Source: Procambarus clarkii
Lineage: Eukaryota; Arthropoda; Malacostraca; Decapoda; Cambaridae
Reading direction: 5' to 3'
Assembly: GCF_040958095.1 (NCBI RefSeq)
Contig: NC_091193.1
Location: 34,611,430 to 34,675,429, forward strand
DNA: 64,000 bases
Under the pieces are notes generated by a model. The model saw only the letters and a list, made by a program, of their open reading frames with translations. It was not told the origin of the DNA and did not search any database. Numbering within the stretch: the stretch's first letter is position 1; the number at the start of each line of letters is the position of its first letter. The position numbers and the translations under genes were made by a program. Shown here piece after piece: positions 12,301 to 22,265 of this stretch.

Positions 12301-12374
12301 CAACTACGTGGCAACAAATAATTATATCCACCCAAACCCCATTCATATATAGGTCTAACCTACGCTTGAAGCAT

Positions 12375-12657
12375 TTTTTTTTTTTTTTTTTTTTTTTTTT
12401 GAGATATATACAAGAGTTGTTACATTCTTGTACAGCCACTAGTACGCGTAGCGTTTCGGGCAAGTCCTTAATCCTATGGTCCCTGGAATACGATCCCCTG
12501 CCGCGAAGAATCCTTTTTTCATCCAAGTACACATTTTACTGTTGCGTTAAACAGAGGCTACAGTTAAGGAATTGCGCCCAGTAAATCCTCCCCGGCCAGG
12601 ATACGAACCCATGACATAGCGCTCGCGGAACGCCAGGCGAGTGTGTCCCCGCGTGAC
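12375..12657 (-). mobile_element. tRNA-derived SINE with poly(A)
   Basis: Read on the minus strand, a tRNA-like head (GCGTTCCGCGAGCG, then box B GGGTTCGTATCC at about 12599-12611) leads into a body ending ACAAGAATGTAACAACTCTT and a poly(A) run (plus-strand T run 12375-12400). The same family is present at 41313-41575 on the plus strand. A pol III promoter would sit in the head. The element has no coding capacity and would depend on a LINE partner. Confidence 0.88.
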
Positions 12658-12664
12658 ATTCACT

Positions 12665-12765
12665 TGTGGCATTCAAGTGATCCTCCTCCTATTATGTTAC
12701 GTGGTAATTGGTTCTACAAATCAGCAACCCTGTTACTGGTATCAATTTATTTGATACTGAAAATG
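12665..12765 (-). mobile_element. CR1-like 3' fragment
   Basis: TTATGTTACGTGGTAATTGG followed by TTCTACAAATCAGCAACC matches the minus-strand 3' coding end of the CR1-like ORF2 (compare 51388-51430). It is short and diverged, and abuts an opposite-strand ORF1 fossil. Confidence 0.6.
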
Positions 12766-12774
12766 GAAGGTGTA

Positions 12775-13316
12775 GTGAGTGAACTGGTGCTAGCGAGCTA
12801 GCTATATGGAGCTCTAAAACAGACAGAGTTTGATTCCCCGCGGGAGGAATTACGACAGATGCAGGAGCTAAGACAGACGAAACAACGTCACGAGGAAGCA
12901 AAGGAGGAGAGCAGCAGTAGAGGGTCCTTGTCTTGGAATATTGTATGGGACGGGGGTCTTAACTGGCGAGGCCGCTTACAGATGTCAAAGACTTCCAAGT
13001 CATTAACTTTTGCTGAAAGAGGAGTGTTGCGGGGAGACTGCCGTTCACTCGAAAGGCAAGACAACGAAGGAGCCAAGGTCCCTCAGAGTGTTCACAAATT
13101 ATAGGAAATAGCTAAGCGAATTTTGCTGATGGGAGATTCCCATACGAGGTATTTGGATAGAGCATTTTGTACCAGAGATAGTGGGAACAGGTTAAGGGTT
13201 TGTTATCTCGGAGCAGGAATTGGTGATGTAGTAAACATTAATTACATAATGACTGCAAACGTGAACAAACCCATTATTTATATCAGTGTATATAAAATAT
13301 TTTCACACGTTCCATA
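12775..13316 (+). pseudogene. CR1-like ORF1 (SGNH-type) fossil
   Basis: This resembles the intact ORF1 at 62119-62970: a charged helical N-terminus (LRQMQELRQTK), then MGDSHTRYLDRAFC at about 13123-13170 (GDS block), then a YLGAGIGDV-like block near 13207. An in-frame TAG at about 13102 and an early stop near 12817 disable it. It breaks off before the GxND and DxxH blocks. Confidence 0.75.
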
Positions 13317-13824
13317 ATGCTATAATGTGTTGCTTAAAGAAGAAATTCTCATAATTATAGATAATCTTCTGCTTCATTATTCCCAGCTCTGGTAAGGTAG
13401 TTAATTCAACAAAAATTAGTCACCCATGACATATACTGTTTGACCTTTATGCTTTAGGTATTTCATCTCAGATGATTTGCTTCTAATCTACCCTTGGTGG
13501 CCTGTATATAACTACTATAAGATTTTTAGCAACTTGTTCTTCGTTTTCTACATTCCATGTTTCGGTAAGTGCAATAATGTCTATTGTTTCTGTGCAGACA
13601 AGAGCATTTAAATCTTTTATTTTGTTTTTTAGACTCCTACTGTTCGTGTAATATACCTTAAGTGTATTATTATTTTTCTCCCCCCCCCCTCACAACACAT
13701 ACTTTTATTGCATCCTTTCTCCATATCTATTCCCATACCATTATCTACTAACAGTTTAAACCCACACACACGCCTGCCACCACAGGTTCCAACCAGTTGG
13801 TAACGGCAACAACCCCAGCCCGAG

Positions 13825-13995
13825 CATTCATGTCAACAAGAACAAATCCACAAGGGTTGTGATGAGGGATCGAACGCATGTCCAGGATGATCCCAGACGC
13901 GCGCCTTAATCGACTGCGCCACGACATTGAATCTGACAGACGACAGGTGCATCTGGGATCCTGCACGTAAGTTCGAACCCTCATCACAGCCCTTC
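13825..13995. mobile_element. Inverted pair of tRNA-like SINE heads
   Basis: On the minus strand GTGGCGCAGTCGATTAAGGC and a box B GCGTTCGATCC are followed by CTCATCACAACCCTTGTGG. On the plus strand, immediately to the right, GTTCGAACCCTCATCACAGC repeats the box B and tail start in the opposite sense. Either two SINEs inserted head to head or one partial inverted duplication occurred. Confidence 0.6.
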
Positions 13996-14258
13996 TTCCT
14001 CTTGAGGCTATCTTGAGATGATTTCGGGGCTTTTTAGTGTCCCCGCGGCCCGGTCCTCGACCAGGCCTCCACCCCCAGGAAGCAGCCCATGACAGCTGAC
14101 TAACATCCAGGTACCTATTTTACTGCTAGGTAACAGGGGCATAGGGTGAAAGAAACTCTGCCCAATGTTTCTCGCCGGCGCCTGGGATCGAACCCAGGAC
14201 CACTGGATCACAAGTCCAGCGTGCTGTCCGCTCGGCCAACCGGCTCTTGTGGAAGAAT
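13996..14258 (-). mobile_element. tRNA-derived SINE (second family)
   Basis: On the minus strand the head reads GGCCGAGCGGACAGCACGCT with box B GGGTTCGATCC, followed by CGCCGGCGAGAAACATTGGG and a body ending in GCCCCGAAATCATCTCAAGA. This is nearly the same sequence as the plus-strand SINE at 40888-41130. The pair defines the family and its full length of about 260 bp. Confidence 0.92.
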
Positions 14259-14959
14259 GCCACATATGATCGGGATTCCTCCCTTGCTCCTAGCTAATTT
14301 TATGGTTGTCTTAGACCTCTCTATCAGTTCCTCACTCATATATCTTCCTACATAATTTTCACAAGCACTGATCCAAATAATGGGTTTGTTCCCATTTCCA
14401 GCCATAACATTCATGTTGTTTACTTTATCACCAATTCATGGTCCCGGATAGCAAACCCTTAACCTGTTCCCCCGTATCTCTGCCACAACAGGCTCTATTC
14501 AAATACCTCACCTGGGAATCTCCAACCACCAAAATTCGCTCAAGTAGTTCCTTTACTTTGTGAACATCCTGAGGGACCTGCGCTCCCTTCGTTGCCTTGT
14601 TTTTCGAGCGAACTGCCGTCTCCCTACAACACTTCTTCCAGCATGGCAAATGGGTTGGATGTCTCTGACATTTCCATGCGGCTTTGTCATAGTCTTATTA
14701 AGACCCCCGTCCTTTGCGACATTCCAAGACGAAGACTTTCTGCTGTTGCTCTCCTCATTTACTCCCTCTTGAGGTTGTTTCATCTGTCTTAGCTCCTGCA
14801 TCTGTCCTAGCTCCTTCCACATGGAGTCCAACTTTACTCTGAGCTCCACATGGCTCTCCTCCTGGAAGTTGTAGTGCGTGAACTGGTGACAGTTCACTCA
14901 CTACAACTTTCATTTTCAGTATCAGGACAATTGGAGCTCCATCTAACAAACCCTCTCAC

Positions 14960-15110
14960 TGTGCCTCACTGTACATCTATTATGTTACCTGATAACTGGT
15001 TCCACAAATCCATAAACCTGTTATTAGTCGATTAATTGCCAGGTATCTCTAAAATCTAAACTTATCCATTTTATATCCATTGTTTTGCGGTTTTTTAATG
15101 TATACAATAA
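14960..15110 (-). mobile_element. CR1-like ORF2 3' fragment
   Basis: TATTATGTTACCTGATAACT followed by GGTTCCACAAATCC, then ATCTAAACTTATCC, corresponds to the minus-strand ORF2 C-terminal region (compare 56950-57050). It is diverged and stops near 15110, where the orientation flips. Confidence 0.7.
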
Positions 15111-15300
15111 CTTACAGAAGAGGATGAACGGGCATAACAAAGAAATATTAATAAGGTATTAAAAGTACCAACACATAATAAAACATGAAACAATGGATAT
15201 AAATTTTATTAGTTTAGATATATGAAAGACCTGGGTAAATACTGGTTCGGTTACCCTTTGTGGAACACGTAGGATCCCTTGACTGTTTTAAGTGCAGGTT
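15111..15300 (+). mobile_element. CR1-like ORF2 C-terminal fragment
   Basis: In plus-strand translation the words NNGYKF, DLGKYWFG and DPLTVLSAG correspond to NNGYKLDKF, DLGKYWFSN and SLDCFKHG of the intact copies. It sits back to back with the minus-strand fragment to its left, forming a small inverted pair of the same 3' region. Confidence 0.7.
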
Positions 15301-15304
15301 AGGC

Positions 15305-15790
15305 GTTCTACAGTTTCCTTGATTCTAATGTTTTCAATATTTAAGAAAGCAAATAGATCACCTGCGTCAAACTATCGGCCAATTAGCCTATCGTCTTAAA
15401 GTGGCTTAAATCGATAATTGTAAAAGCACTCTTCTTCATCTTGAAAAACAGATTAATAAAGATTCACAATATAGTTTTAATAACGGCCGTTTATTTGACA
15501 AATTTCTAGCAATCTATTCCAGCATAATAGAGGGAGTTGACTGGTGAAAAGGTTTGTCATTGTGTACGTTGACGCCAGAAAAGGTATTACAGTGCCACAT
15601 GAAAGTAAACACGACATTATCACGGTATCAGGGGGTGGTCTCTTTCGGTGGATTAAGACATCGTTATACCAAATGTAGTAAGAGATACTATAAATGAAGT
15701 TTTGTCCGAGTGTGAAACTTTTAAATTAAGGCACTGTCCTGACACCTTTGTTATTTATAATATATAAATGAAAATAACACACTATTTTGA
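15305..15790 (+). pseudogene. CR1-like RT fossil
   Basis: Degenerate frames match FKKGDRSLASNYRPISLTS (about 15340-15400), LEKHKLIIESQHGFINGR (15435-15490), the FYSSIVEAVDSGK region (near 15520) and the GPLLFIIYI region (near 15745-15765). Stops and indels are frequent. It continues the same sense as the fossil at 11590-12300. Confidence 0.7.
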
Positions 15791-16109
15791 AAACACAACG
15801 AAACGTAGAATGCATATTTCAGTCCCAAACAAGGACCCTCTTCAGCAATATGGAAAAAATATGTTTTAGATTCGGCTACTGGCTACAAAATTTCTTTGTA
15901 GCACGAGCCGTAATTGAGGTTGGTTATTCGCGGTAACCTTCTTACTGTGACATTTAGGTCAAAGTTTTAAATAGAAGGGGGGGGGGTTATTTTGGCGCAC
16001 TTGTTAAGGATATTATGTAGTTTTAGATTCAGCTACTCAGAACAAAACATTCCAAGTAGCATGGGGTATGGTGAGCCAGTAAGTGGAGGCTCTTCGGAGC
16101 CATTATCTG
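15791..16109. other. Spacer, nothing recognised
   Basis: Short AT-rich stretch with a G run at about 15977-15986. No gene or repeat structure was identified. Confidence 0.4.
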
Positions 16110-17800
16110 TATCAATAGCTGATACTAGAGATCTGGGGATGGATGAGATGGATGAGGGTCTTCATTGTGGCTTCTATCCCCGGAGGGCTGGTTGCATCAG
16201 TTATGGAGCTGGTGGGGTACGAGTAGACTTCCACGTCTTCCGTTGTTTTCTTTGCCCGAAACTTTAGCCGAGCCGTGCTGTCGTTGGAGTTTGGTGAGGT
16301 GGCCTCAATGAAGTCTTGTTCCGAGTAGGTGTCGTAGTTGTGGTGCGGCGGTGGAGCTCCTAAAATTTCCTCGTCTGATGAGTCTGCAACATCCATAGTT
16401 GGTGTTTTCGTCTTTCGTCTCGCAGCCTGATGTAAGCTCAGGTGTCGTAGGTTGGTGGTAGCTATTTCAGGAGCGTTGGTGGTGGTGGTAGCATTTGTAG
16501 ATAGCACGTCTGCTAGCGTGGCTGCTAAGATGGTAATGGTAGGAGTGTTGGGAGCTGGAGAAGGAAATGCCTCTGTTTGGGCAGCCCAGGTCTTGTCTGG
16601 TTATGGAGTCTGTTGAAATCGACATCATGGTCGTCCTGGTAGTAGTCTCCTGAGTGGTAGTGGAGGCAGTGAGACTTGCGCCAGGGGCTATGATGGGGGC
16701 CAGGCCATTGGCTAGGTAAAATGCGTTCAGTTCACTGACAAAACGGTGGTTGTCTGGTCCGGCAAGCCTCTCCACTAGTCTAATAAGACCAGGGATAATG
16801 CCTGCACGTGATGCAGGGGGCTGCGAAGGAGCCTGTGGGGCCTTGGGTTCCCATTGCGAAGGCTGGGTCGCCTGGTGGGAGGAGCTACTATTTGGTAAGA
16901 CTGGAAAGTGTTCTGGTCGCTCGGTGGGTGGGGAGCTGAGGTGGTGGGTTGAGCCCTGGGCTCTGGTTGTGGTGGTAGAAGGGTTGCTTCTCTTTGCTTC
17001 AACCTGGGCCTTGATGTTTTACCGTCTGCGGGGAGAGCGGTAGGAAATTGTGGGGTGATTGTCCTCGCAGAGGAAGCAGTGATGGGTTGTTGTCTTGCAT
17101 ATGTAGTATTGATGGTCTAGTGCGCACGGGCTGCACTTTTGGAGGGGGTGCTGACACTTGTTGGGGTGGGAGAGCTCGTAGCACTTTAAGCACTGCTGGA
17201 GGTCTTGGGCATGTTCCTTTTTTTTACTTGGTGGGGTGGAATTTGTAAGCGGAAACGGTAGAAACCTTGTGTGGCAGCCTGTGTAGCTGCAGCTATGGTG
17301 GTGAAAGTAATCTTCATTGATGATTTGTTGGTGCTACAGAACTCTAGGTTGATTACTCTCAGGTTCGTATTTTCGGCCTCAATACTGCCCATAATTTTAT
17401 GTTGCTGTCGGTCAGCGATCCACTGGCTGGTCCTGCTGGTAAAAACAGATCTTCCGGCCAGGAACTGACGCGGGAAGTGAGGACGTAGGTGGTGCTCCTT
17501 GCGAAGTATGGCATCGTTGGTCAAGAGTTTTTCTAGTTCTTCCTCACACGAAAGAGCACGATATTACTACCTTCCTGACTAATATCAGAGGGTGTGATGC
17601 CGGCCACGTCCTTCACGACCTTCAGAATATAACTTTTCCCGAAAGAATGACCGTCAAAGATGATAGCTCTAACCTTTAGACGTTTGGGTCGCATTGTGTC
17701 CACACCCTCAACGGGTCGCAGTGAGAAGGATATGACGGCTGTACCTACCTTTATGGTGTCAGGTCAGGTGTACTGGAGAGAGAAATTTCAATAATATCCT
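16110..17800 (-). pseudogene. Non-LTR ORF1 (Gag-like) on the minus strand
   Basis: Read from about 17790 leftward. A region with MRPKRLKVRAIIFDGHSFGK and SYILKVVKDVAG (17693-17590) is followed, after a frame change near 17525, by the block at 17524-17186 (SRTSQWIADRQQ; YRFRLQIPPHQ). A Cys/His cluster around 17190-17040 contains CYELSHPNKC and CFLCEDNHPT, resembling zinc knuckles. A Thr/Ala/Pro-rich tail runs to 16112. This layout suits ORF1 of an APE-type non-LTR element. At least two frame changes disable it, and no adjacent ORF2 is present on this strand. The family is not identified. Confidence 0.55.
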
Positions 17801-17811
17801 CACGTTCAAGG

Positions 17812-18141
17812 ATGCAAGGGAGAAAAAACTTTAACCCACACAAAAGACAGGTCGAGTCCAGTACTTCTGAAATCAATATTGATTTGTCAGTTTCAGGTGC
17901 ACCAACTTCAAAAATTCCAATTCCAACTTCCATGGCGAGTTCATCTGGCGGATGTCACGGTAACAAACAAATTCCAATATCAAAGAGGACTAAAGATCCT
18001 GCAATGGAATGCGCAAGTGATGTGCACAAAATTGCAACACTTCTAATGCATAACAACCAAAGGCACAGACATCCTACACTACAGGAGAGGTTGCTTTGAG
18101 ACGGATTAGAACCTAAAATTTCAGTCTATCGAGGCTTCTTC
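17812..18141 (+). pseudogene. Non-LTR ORF1 tail and ORF2 APE start remnant
   Basis: CTGCAATGGAATGC near 17998-18011 encodes LQWNA, the usual opening of an APE endonuclease. In a shifted frame LQERLL (TGA at 18097) DGLEPKISVYRGFF follows, matching the next conserved block of such nucleases (LQE, then a GY-type motif). The fragment ends abruptly where the Gag coiled-coil frame begins. It overlaps the start of the minus-strand ORF1 region, so the exact junction is uncertain. Confidence 0.45.
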
Positions 18142-19428
18142 CTAGAACTCGCTAACGCCGAACGCGATCGTCTGAAGGAACAAGCTGCTCTTCAGAGAGA
18201 AGCTCTTCAGCTCCAGAAAGAACAAGCTGCCCAAGAACGTGAGCTTGAGAAAGAACAAGCTGCCCAAGAACGTGAGCTTGAGAAAGAACAAGCTGCCCTA
18301 CAACGTGAGCGTGAGAAAGAACAAGCTGCCCAAGAACGTGAGCGTGAGGAAGAACAAGCTGCCCTACAACGTGAGCGTGAGAAAGAACAAGCTGCCTTAC
18401 AACGTGAGCGTGAGAAAGAACAAGCTGCCCTACAACGTGAGCTTGAGAAAGAACAAGCTGCCCTACAACGTGAGCGTGAGAAAGAACAAGCTGCCTTACA
18501 ACGTGAGCGTGAGGAAGAACAAGCTGGCCAAGAACGTGAGCTTGAGAAAGAACAAGCTGCCCAAGAACGTGAGCGTGAGGAAGAACAAGCTGGCCTACAA
18601 CGTGAGCGTGAGGAAGAACAAGCTGGCCAAGAACGTGAGCTTGAGAAAGAACAAGCTGGCCTACAACGTGAGCGTGAGAAAGAACAAGCTGGCCAAGAAC
18701 GTGAGCTTGAGAAAGAACAAGCTGCCCAAGAACGTGAGCTTGAGAAAGAACAAGCTGGCCTACAACGTGAGCGTGAGAAAGAACAAGCTGGCCTACAACG
18801 TGAGCGTGAGAAAGAACAAGCTGGCCTACAACGTGAGCGTGAGAAAGAACAAGCTGGCCTACAACGTGAGCGTGAGAAAGAACAAGCTGGCCTACAACGT
18901 GAGCGTGAGAAAGAACAAGCTGGCCTACAACGTGAGCGTGAGAAAGAACAAGCTGGCCAAGAACGTGAGCTTGAGAAAGAACAAGCTGCCCAAGAACGTG
19001 AGCTTGAGAAAGAACAAGCTGGCCTACAACGTGAGCGTGAGAAAGAACAAGCTGGCCTACAACGTGGTCGTGAGAAAGAACAAGCTGGCCAAGAACGTGG
19101 TCGTGAGAAAGAACAAGCTGCCCAAGAACGTGAGCGTGAGAAAGAACAAGCTGGCCTACAACGTGAGCGTGAGAAAGAACAAGCTGCCCTACAACGTGGT
19201 CGTGAGAAAGAACAAGCTGGCCTACAACGTGAGCGTGAACAGAAACAGCTTGAGTTAAGAGAACGTGAACTGGAGATACAACGTGAACACGAGAAGAAAC
19301 AAGTCGCCATGGCTCTAGACCACCGTAAAAGAGAGTTTGACCTAGAAACTACACACCACACTCGGCGCCAGCGTCAGCACAAGCTGCCCTTCCAGTACGT
19401 TTTAACCTTTCTCATGCAATTAAGTTGA
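18100..19428 (+). CDS. Gag N-terminal helical domain of a gypsy-like element
   Basis: An open frame runs without a stop from 18100 to TGA at 19426-19428, about 442 codons. There is no ATG before 19309, so the true start is lost or lies upstream of the TGA at 18097. From about 18142 it reads LELANAERDRLKEQAALQ and then about 31 copies of an 11-residue repeat QA(A/G)(L/Q)(Q/E)RE(R/L)EKE. It ends with RERELEIQREHEKKQ and LDHRKREFDLETT. In several arthropod and vertebrate gypsy elements a charged helical segment precedes the SCAN-like Gag domain, which is the case here (19383 onward, other frame). The frame change near 19360-19400 separates the two parts. Whether any protein is made is unknown. 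Confidence 0.65.
   Translation, partial: DGLEPKISVYRGFFLELANAERDRLKEQAALQREALQLQKEQAAQERELEKEQAAQERELEKEQAALQREREKEQAAQEREREEEQAALQREREKEQAALQREREKEQAALQRELEKEQAALQREREKEQAALQREREEEQAGQERELEKEQAAQEREREEEQAGLQREREEEQAGQERELEKEQAGLQREREKEQAGQERELEKEQAAQERELEKEQAGLQREREKEQAGLQREREKEQAGLQREREKEQAGLQREREKEQAGLQREREKEQAGLQREREKEQAGQERELEKEQAAQERELEKEQAGLQREREKEQAGLQRGREKEQAGQERGREKEQAAQEREREKEQAGLQREREKEQAALQRGREKEQAGLQREREQKQLELRERELEIQREHEKKQVAMALDHRKREFDLETTHHTRRQRQHKLPFQYVLTFLMQLS
18204..19240 (+). repeat. 33-bp coding minisatellite (11-residue repeat), about 31 copies
   Basis: The unit is CAAGCTGCCCTACAACGTGA then GCGTGAGAAAGAA (33 bp, 11 codons). Variants alternate GCC/GGC (Ala/Gly), CTACAA/CAAGAA (Leu-Gln/Gln-Glu), CGT/CTT/GGT, and GAGAAA/GAGGAA. 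Because the unit is a multiple of three, a minus-strand frame (18207-19361) also stays open. That one is only a Ser/Arg/Cys shadow. Confidence 0.95.
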
Positions 19429-20126
19429 GTCCTTCTTTTTTTGAGACAGAAGTAGATGTAATTTTTACTTTATTTGAGGCTCTGGCTACCCAACTTAGCT
19501 GGCCTCAGGATCAGTGGTCTGTGCTTCTCAGGTCTCATTTAACAGGTAGAGCTGCAGTGACTCTCAGTACTATGGCGTCTGAAACCGACTACAAGCTATT
19601 GAAACAGGCAGTGCTCGATGCTTACCTCCTTTCCTTCGAGACCTACAGACGTAAGTTCGGGGATTACCTTAAAGCAAGTGCTACCATTTACTTAGAGTTT
19701 GCAAATAACAAAACGCTATATTTTATGAAGTGGCTGGAAGCCGCACAAGTCTCCACCTTTACAGATCTCGTCAACCTCATCCTGGTAGAAGAATTCCCCA
19801 GGCGTGTACCTAATCCTATACGTCTCTACTTAGCCGACAAGGAAGAAACCGACCTTACTAGGTGTGCTCAGCTGGCGGACTCCTACAGTCTTATTCACAG
19901 AGTACCATCCGACCCACCATCTAGTAAGACCTCCTGGTTTAGTCCTGAAAAAGTGAGTACCAGTAATGTGAACTCCTCGTTGTATTGCAATTATTGCAAA
20001 GACTACGGGCATGCCATAAAAAATTGTACCAATCCTCACTGTAAGGTCAGCAGTGAGACTAAGCCCAAATCACCTTCTCCTAAAATTCATACGAGTCCTA
20101 AGCCTGTGATTAATATTTTTGTTTAA
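19383..20126 (+). pseudogene. Ty3/gypsy-like Gag, SCAN-like plus zinc knuckle
   Basis: Homology starts near 19383 (ALPVRFNLSHAIKLSPSFFE) in a frame different from the coiled coil upstream. It continues through VDVIFTLFEALATQLSWPQD, LLRSHLTGRAAVTLS and an all-helical region ending ADSYSLIHR, as expected for the SCAN/retroviral capsid C-terminal fold of this Gag group. One knuckle is present near residue 190 of the 19425 frame: CNYCKDYGHAIKNC. The Gag protein would form the particle and package RNA. The frame break from its N-terminal domain makes this copy defective. Confidence 0.75.
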
Positions 20127-20640
20127 TCCACTGATCTCTCTCTCTTCAACAGACACTTGTACTCCGGAACAGTCTCTGCCAGCAGTGAAGATTCGGAGGA
20201 AAGGTTCAAAGTAAAGATCTTGAGGGGCACAGCTGCTCTACAATCTATTCTTCTGAAGTCAGCTGTACCCAACGTCACCTACACCGGAGAAACTGTCCTC
20301 ATCACGGACCTAACTGCCACTACTCCATATCCACTTCCCCCGAAATCGCTTGGATTGTCTGTTTATGCAAGATGAAGTCCAAGTCGCCATCCGGGAAAAG
20401 CCTTTTTCCCATGTCAGTTCAACTTCTCCTGGGTAACGACTTGGCAGAAGATCAACCACTTGCGAATTAATCATCGACAAACCCCAGGTATGCGACTCTG
20501 CAGTGGAAAATCCTGTATTGCAGTTTGTTAAAGAAGAGGTCCAAGCAACTGATGATTCAGATGACCTCTCCCCTCCTGTTATGGTGACGAAGAGGGTCAC
20601 AGCTGCTTGCCCAAAACCAGCTGCTGCAGCTGTTTAAGAT
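20127..20640 (+). pseudogene. Aspartic protease remnant of gypsy-like pol
   Basis: VKILRGTAALQSILLKSAVP (near 20206-20265) corresponds to the active-site loop, where DTGA is expected; here it reads GTAA, so the catalytic Asp is lost. Downstream, YTGETVLITDLTATTPYPL and LLGNDLAEDQP (near 20425-20460, other frame) match the flap and C-terminal regions. Frame changes near 20340 and stops at 20375 and 20636 are present. Confidence 0.65.
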
Positions 20641-20749
20641 TCACAGAGCCTCCCACCGAATCCCACCAGGCTGGAGTTCCGTAAGTTGCTGAGAGAGGAT
20701 CCCTCCTTAACATCTTTATTCTTACAGGCTGAGACACAACCTAACACTA

Positions 20750-21400
20750 TCCCTGGTTTCTTTGTAGTAAACAGTGTTATACCGGCATTATAGAACCAAG
20801 AAATTGAAGGAGGACGACGATCGGGCCAACATTAACCAACTGGTAGTTCCCACCAGCCTTCAATCAGCGTCTGGTCCGGGGATCTCACTCACACTACGGC
20901 TTCTACAAGACCTACAAGGCCCTGAAACAGGACTACTACTGGCCAGGTATAATACGAGATATTAAACACCTTGTCATGAATTGTCACATGTCTCAGATGA
21001 CAGGTAAGCCGAACGCTCCTCTATTAAAGGCATCCCTGATACAGGTACCAGTGTCTTCTGAGCCGTTCAGCCACACCATCAACTATGATGAGCCTCTGTC
21101 CCAGACAAGCTTAGGTAATGTTCCTGTATATACTATCCCGTGTTCTACCATCAGGTATTCTACAGCAGTTTCCGTCCAGAACAGTATGGCTGCTAACGTT
21201 GTGAAACACCTCGGGAAACAGTGCCCGCAGTATGTACATCTCCAGGAAAGTCAGAACAAGTGTGATACCATCTCTCACGACAGTTGTAAGACAATCTACG
21301 CCTCAAAGGTATTTTCTAATCCTTCTCGTTGTACTTGGCCTAACTACAATGGTTCTAAATTCTCGATCTACTCCAACACCAGGAAAGATCCTTCTCTCTA
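20750..21400 (+). pseudogene. Integrase remnant of gypsy-like pol
   Basis: LYRHYRTKKLKEDDDRANIN and QLVVPTSLQS (20774-20870) mark the segment before the integrase zinc finger. In shifted frames GFYKTYKALKQDYYWPGIIR (near 20895-20955) and NCHMSQMTGKPNAPL supply the finger region. The start of the catalytic core is suggested by VPVSSEPFSH and STIRYSTAVSVQNSMAANVV, but the first catalytic Asp is not evident. RT and most of RNase H are missing between this and the protease, only about 110 bp upstream, so pol has an internal deletion. Confidence 0.65.
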
Positions 21401-22140
21401 CGAACCAAATCCATGTGAACCTGCTCCTCCAGACAACTTTACCAGCCCTCAGCTAAAATATTGTAAGACAAACTTACCTTCCATTGCATTTGAAAGGCAT
21501 AAATCCTTGTCTTGTACTAACCCCATTCTCGCCCTTCCAGGTATTAGAAAACCCTCAGTCTTCCACCCTGGCTATAGGAACACCATCATACCGCAGCGAG
21601 ATGGGATCATACACTCCAACTACAATCGTCAGAGAGGAGCCACTCAACATCCTGCCCGACGTGTAACACAACGAACCCTTCAATCTACGAGGTTGCAACT
21701 TCAACTTCTCCTCGGTCTTCAACATTCTTCGGTCCATCCAGCAGGCCTAGTTCAACCTCAGTCTAGTACTCCGCTGGGTCCTGTAGCTCAACTTTAACCT
21801 CTTCTAAGGCCTCAACATTCTTTGGTCCCTACATCAGGATCAGTTCTCCAAACTTCGCTGAATCCTGCATCACTATGTGAACAACATGTATCACAATCTC
21901 CTTCGGTTCCTACTGCTAGCCCAGTTCTCCCATCAGCGCTATGCTGGGCCTTGCATCAGACGAACCATCTCGCCATCTCCTTGGATCACTATTCTCGACG
22001 ATCCATTCAGCAGGCTCAATTCACTAGCAAGTTCATACTTTACAGAGTCCTGCAGAGCTATCTCAACATCTTCTACAAGCACCATTCTCTTCAGTTTCTG
22101 CAGCAGACCCAGTTCAACCAACTAACACCTATATTTGCTT
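21401..22140 (+). other. Ser/Pro/Gln-rich low-complexity stretch of the gypsy-like element
   Basis: Frames on the plus strand stay open over several hundred bases but encode only Ser/Pro/Gln/Leu-rich sequence with recurring TTCGGTCC, CAGTTCTCC and CCTGCATCA words. It is probably a decayed, partly duplicated pol or linker segment. I see no domain. Confidence 0.4.
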
Positions 22141-22265
22141 CGCTGGGCTCTGTATCTGCAGAACTTCATGATTACCATCTACTATATCAAGGACTCAGAC
22201 AACGTCGTCGCCGATGCGCTTTCCAAAGTCCACGAGGAAGAACATTCCACTCCTACTATTCTACA
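22141..22265 (+). pseudogene. RNase H C-terminal scrap
   Basis: IYYIKDSDNVVADALSKVHE is encoded near 22168-22230 and matches the end of gypsy RNase H (the usual NVVADALSR motif). It lies downstream of the integrase remnant, out of the normal pol order. Either the element was rearranged or two partial copies are joined. Confidence 0.65.

Larger units (their letters stand above)
13320..14945 (-). pseudogene. CR1-like ORF1 plus ORF2 start, broken by SINEs
   Basis: On the minus strand the ORF1 N-terminal helix (14897-14760), the GDSQVRYLN block (near 14520), the GNGNKPIIWISACEN block (14414-14340) and SKGGIPIICGILP (near 14280) occur in order. Two SINE insertions follow at 14258-13825. The ORF1 tail resumes with RAGVVAVTNWLEPVVAGVCV (13810-13750). 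ORF2 begins just after, with the APE words TNSRSL, ALVCTETIDIIALTETW, VIYRPP and VMGD recognisable down to 13330. Part of the APE domain is deleted near 13515. This shows the same ORF1-ORF2 order as the intact copy at 62-64 kb. Confidence 0.8.

Noticed and set aside
18207-19361. Minus-strand frame of 384 codons rich in Ser, Arg and Cys
   Set aside because: It is the shadow of the plus-strand 33-bp Gag repeat. The plus frame has charged-helix character and matching flanking Gag homology; the minus frame has none.
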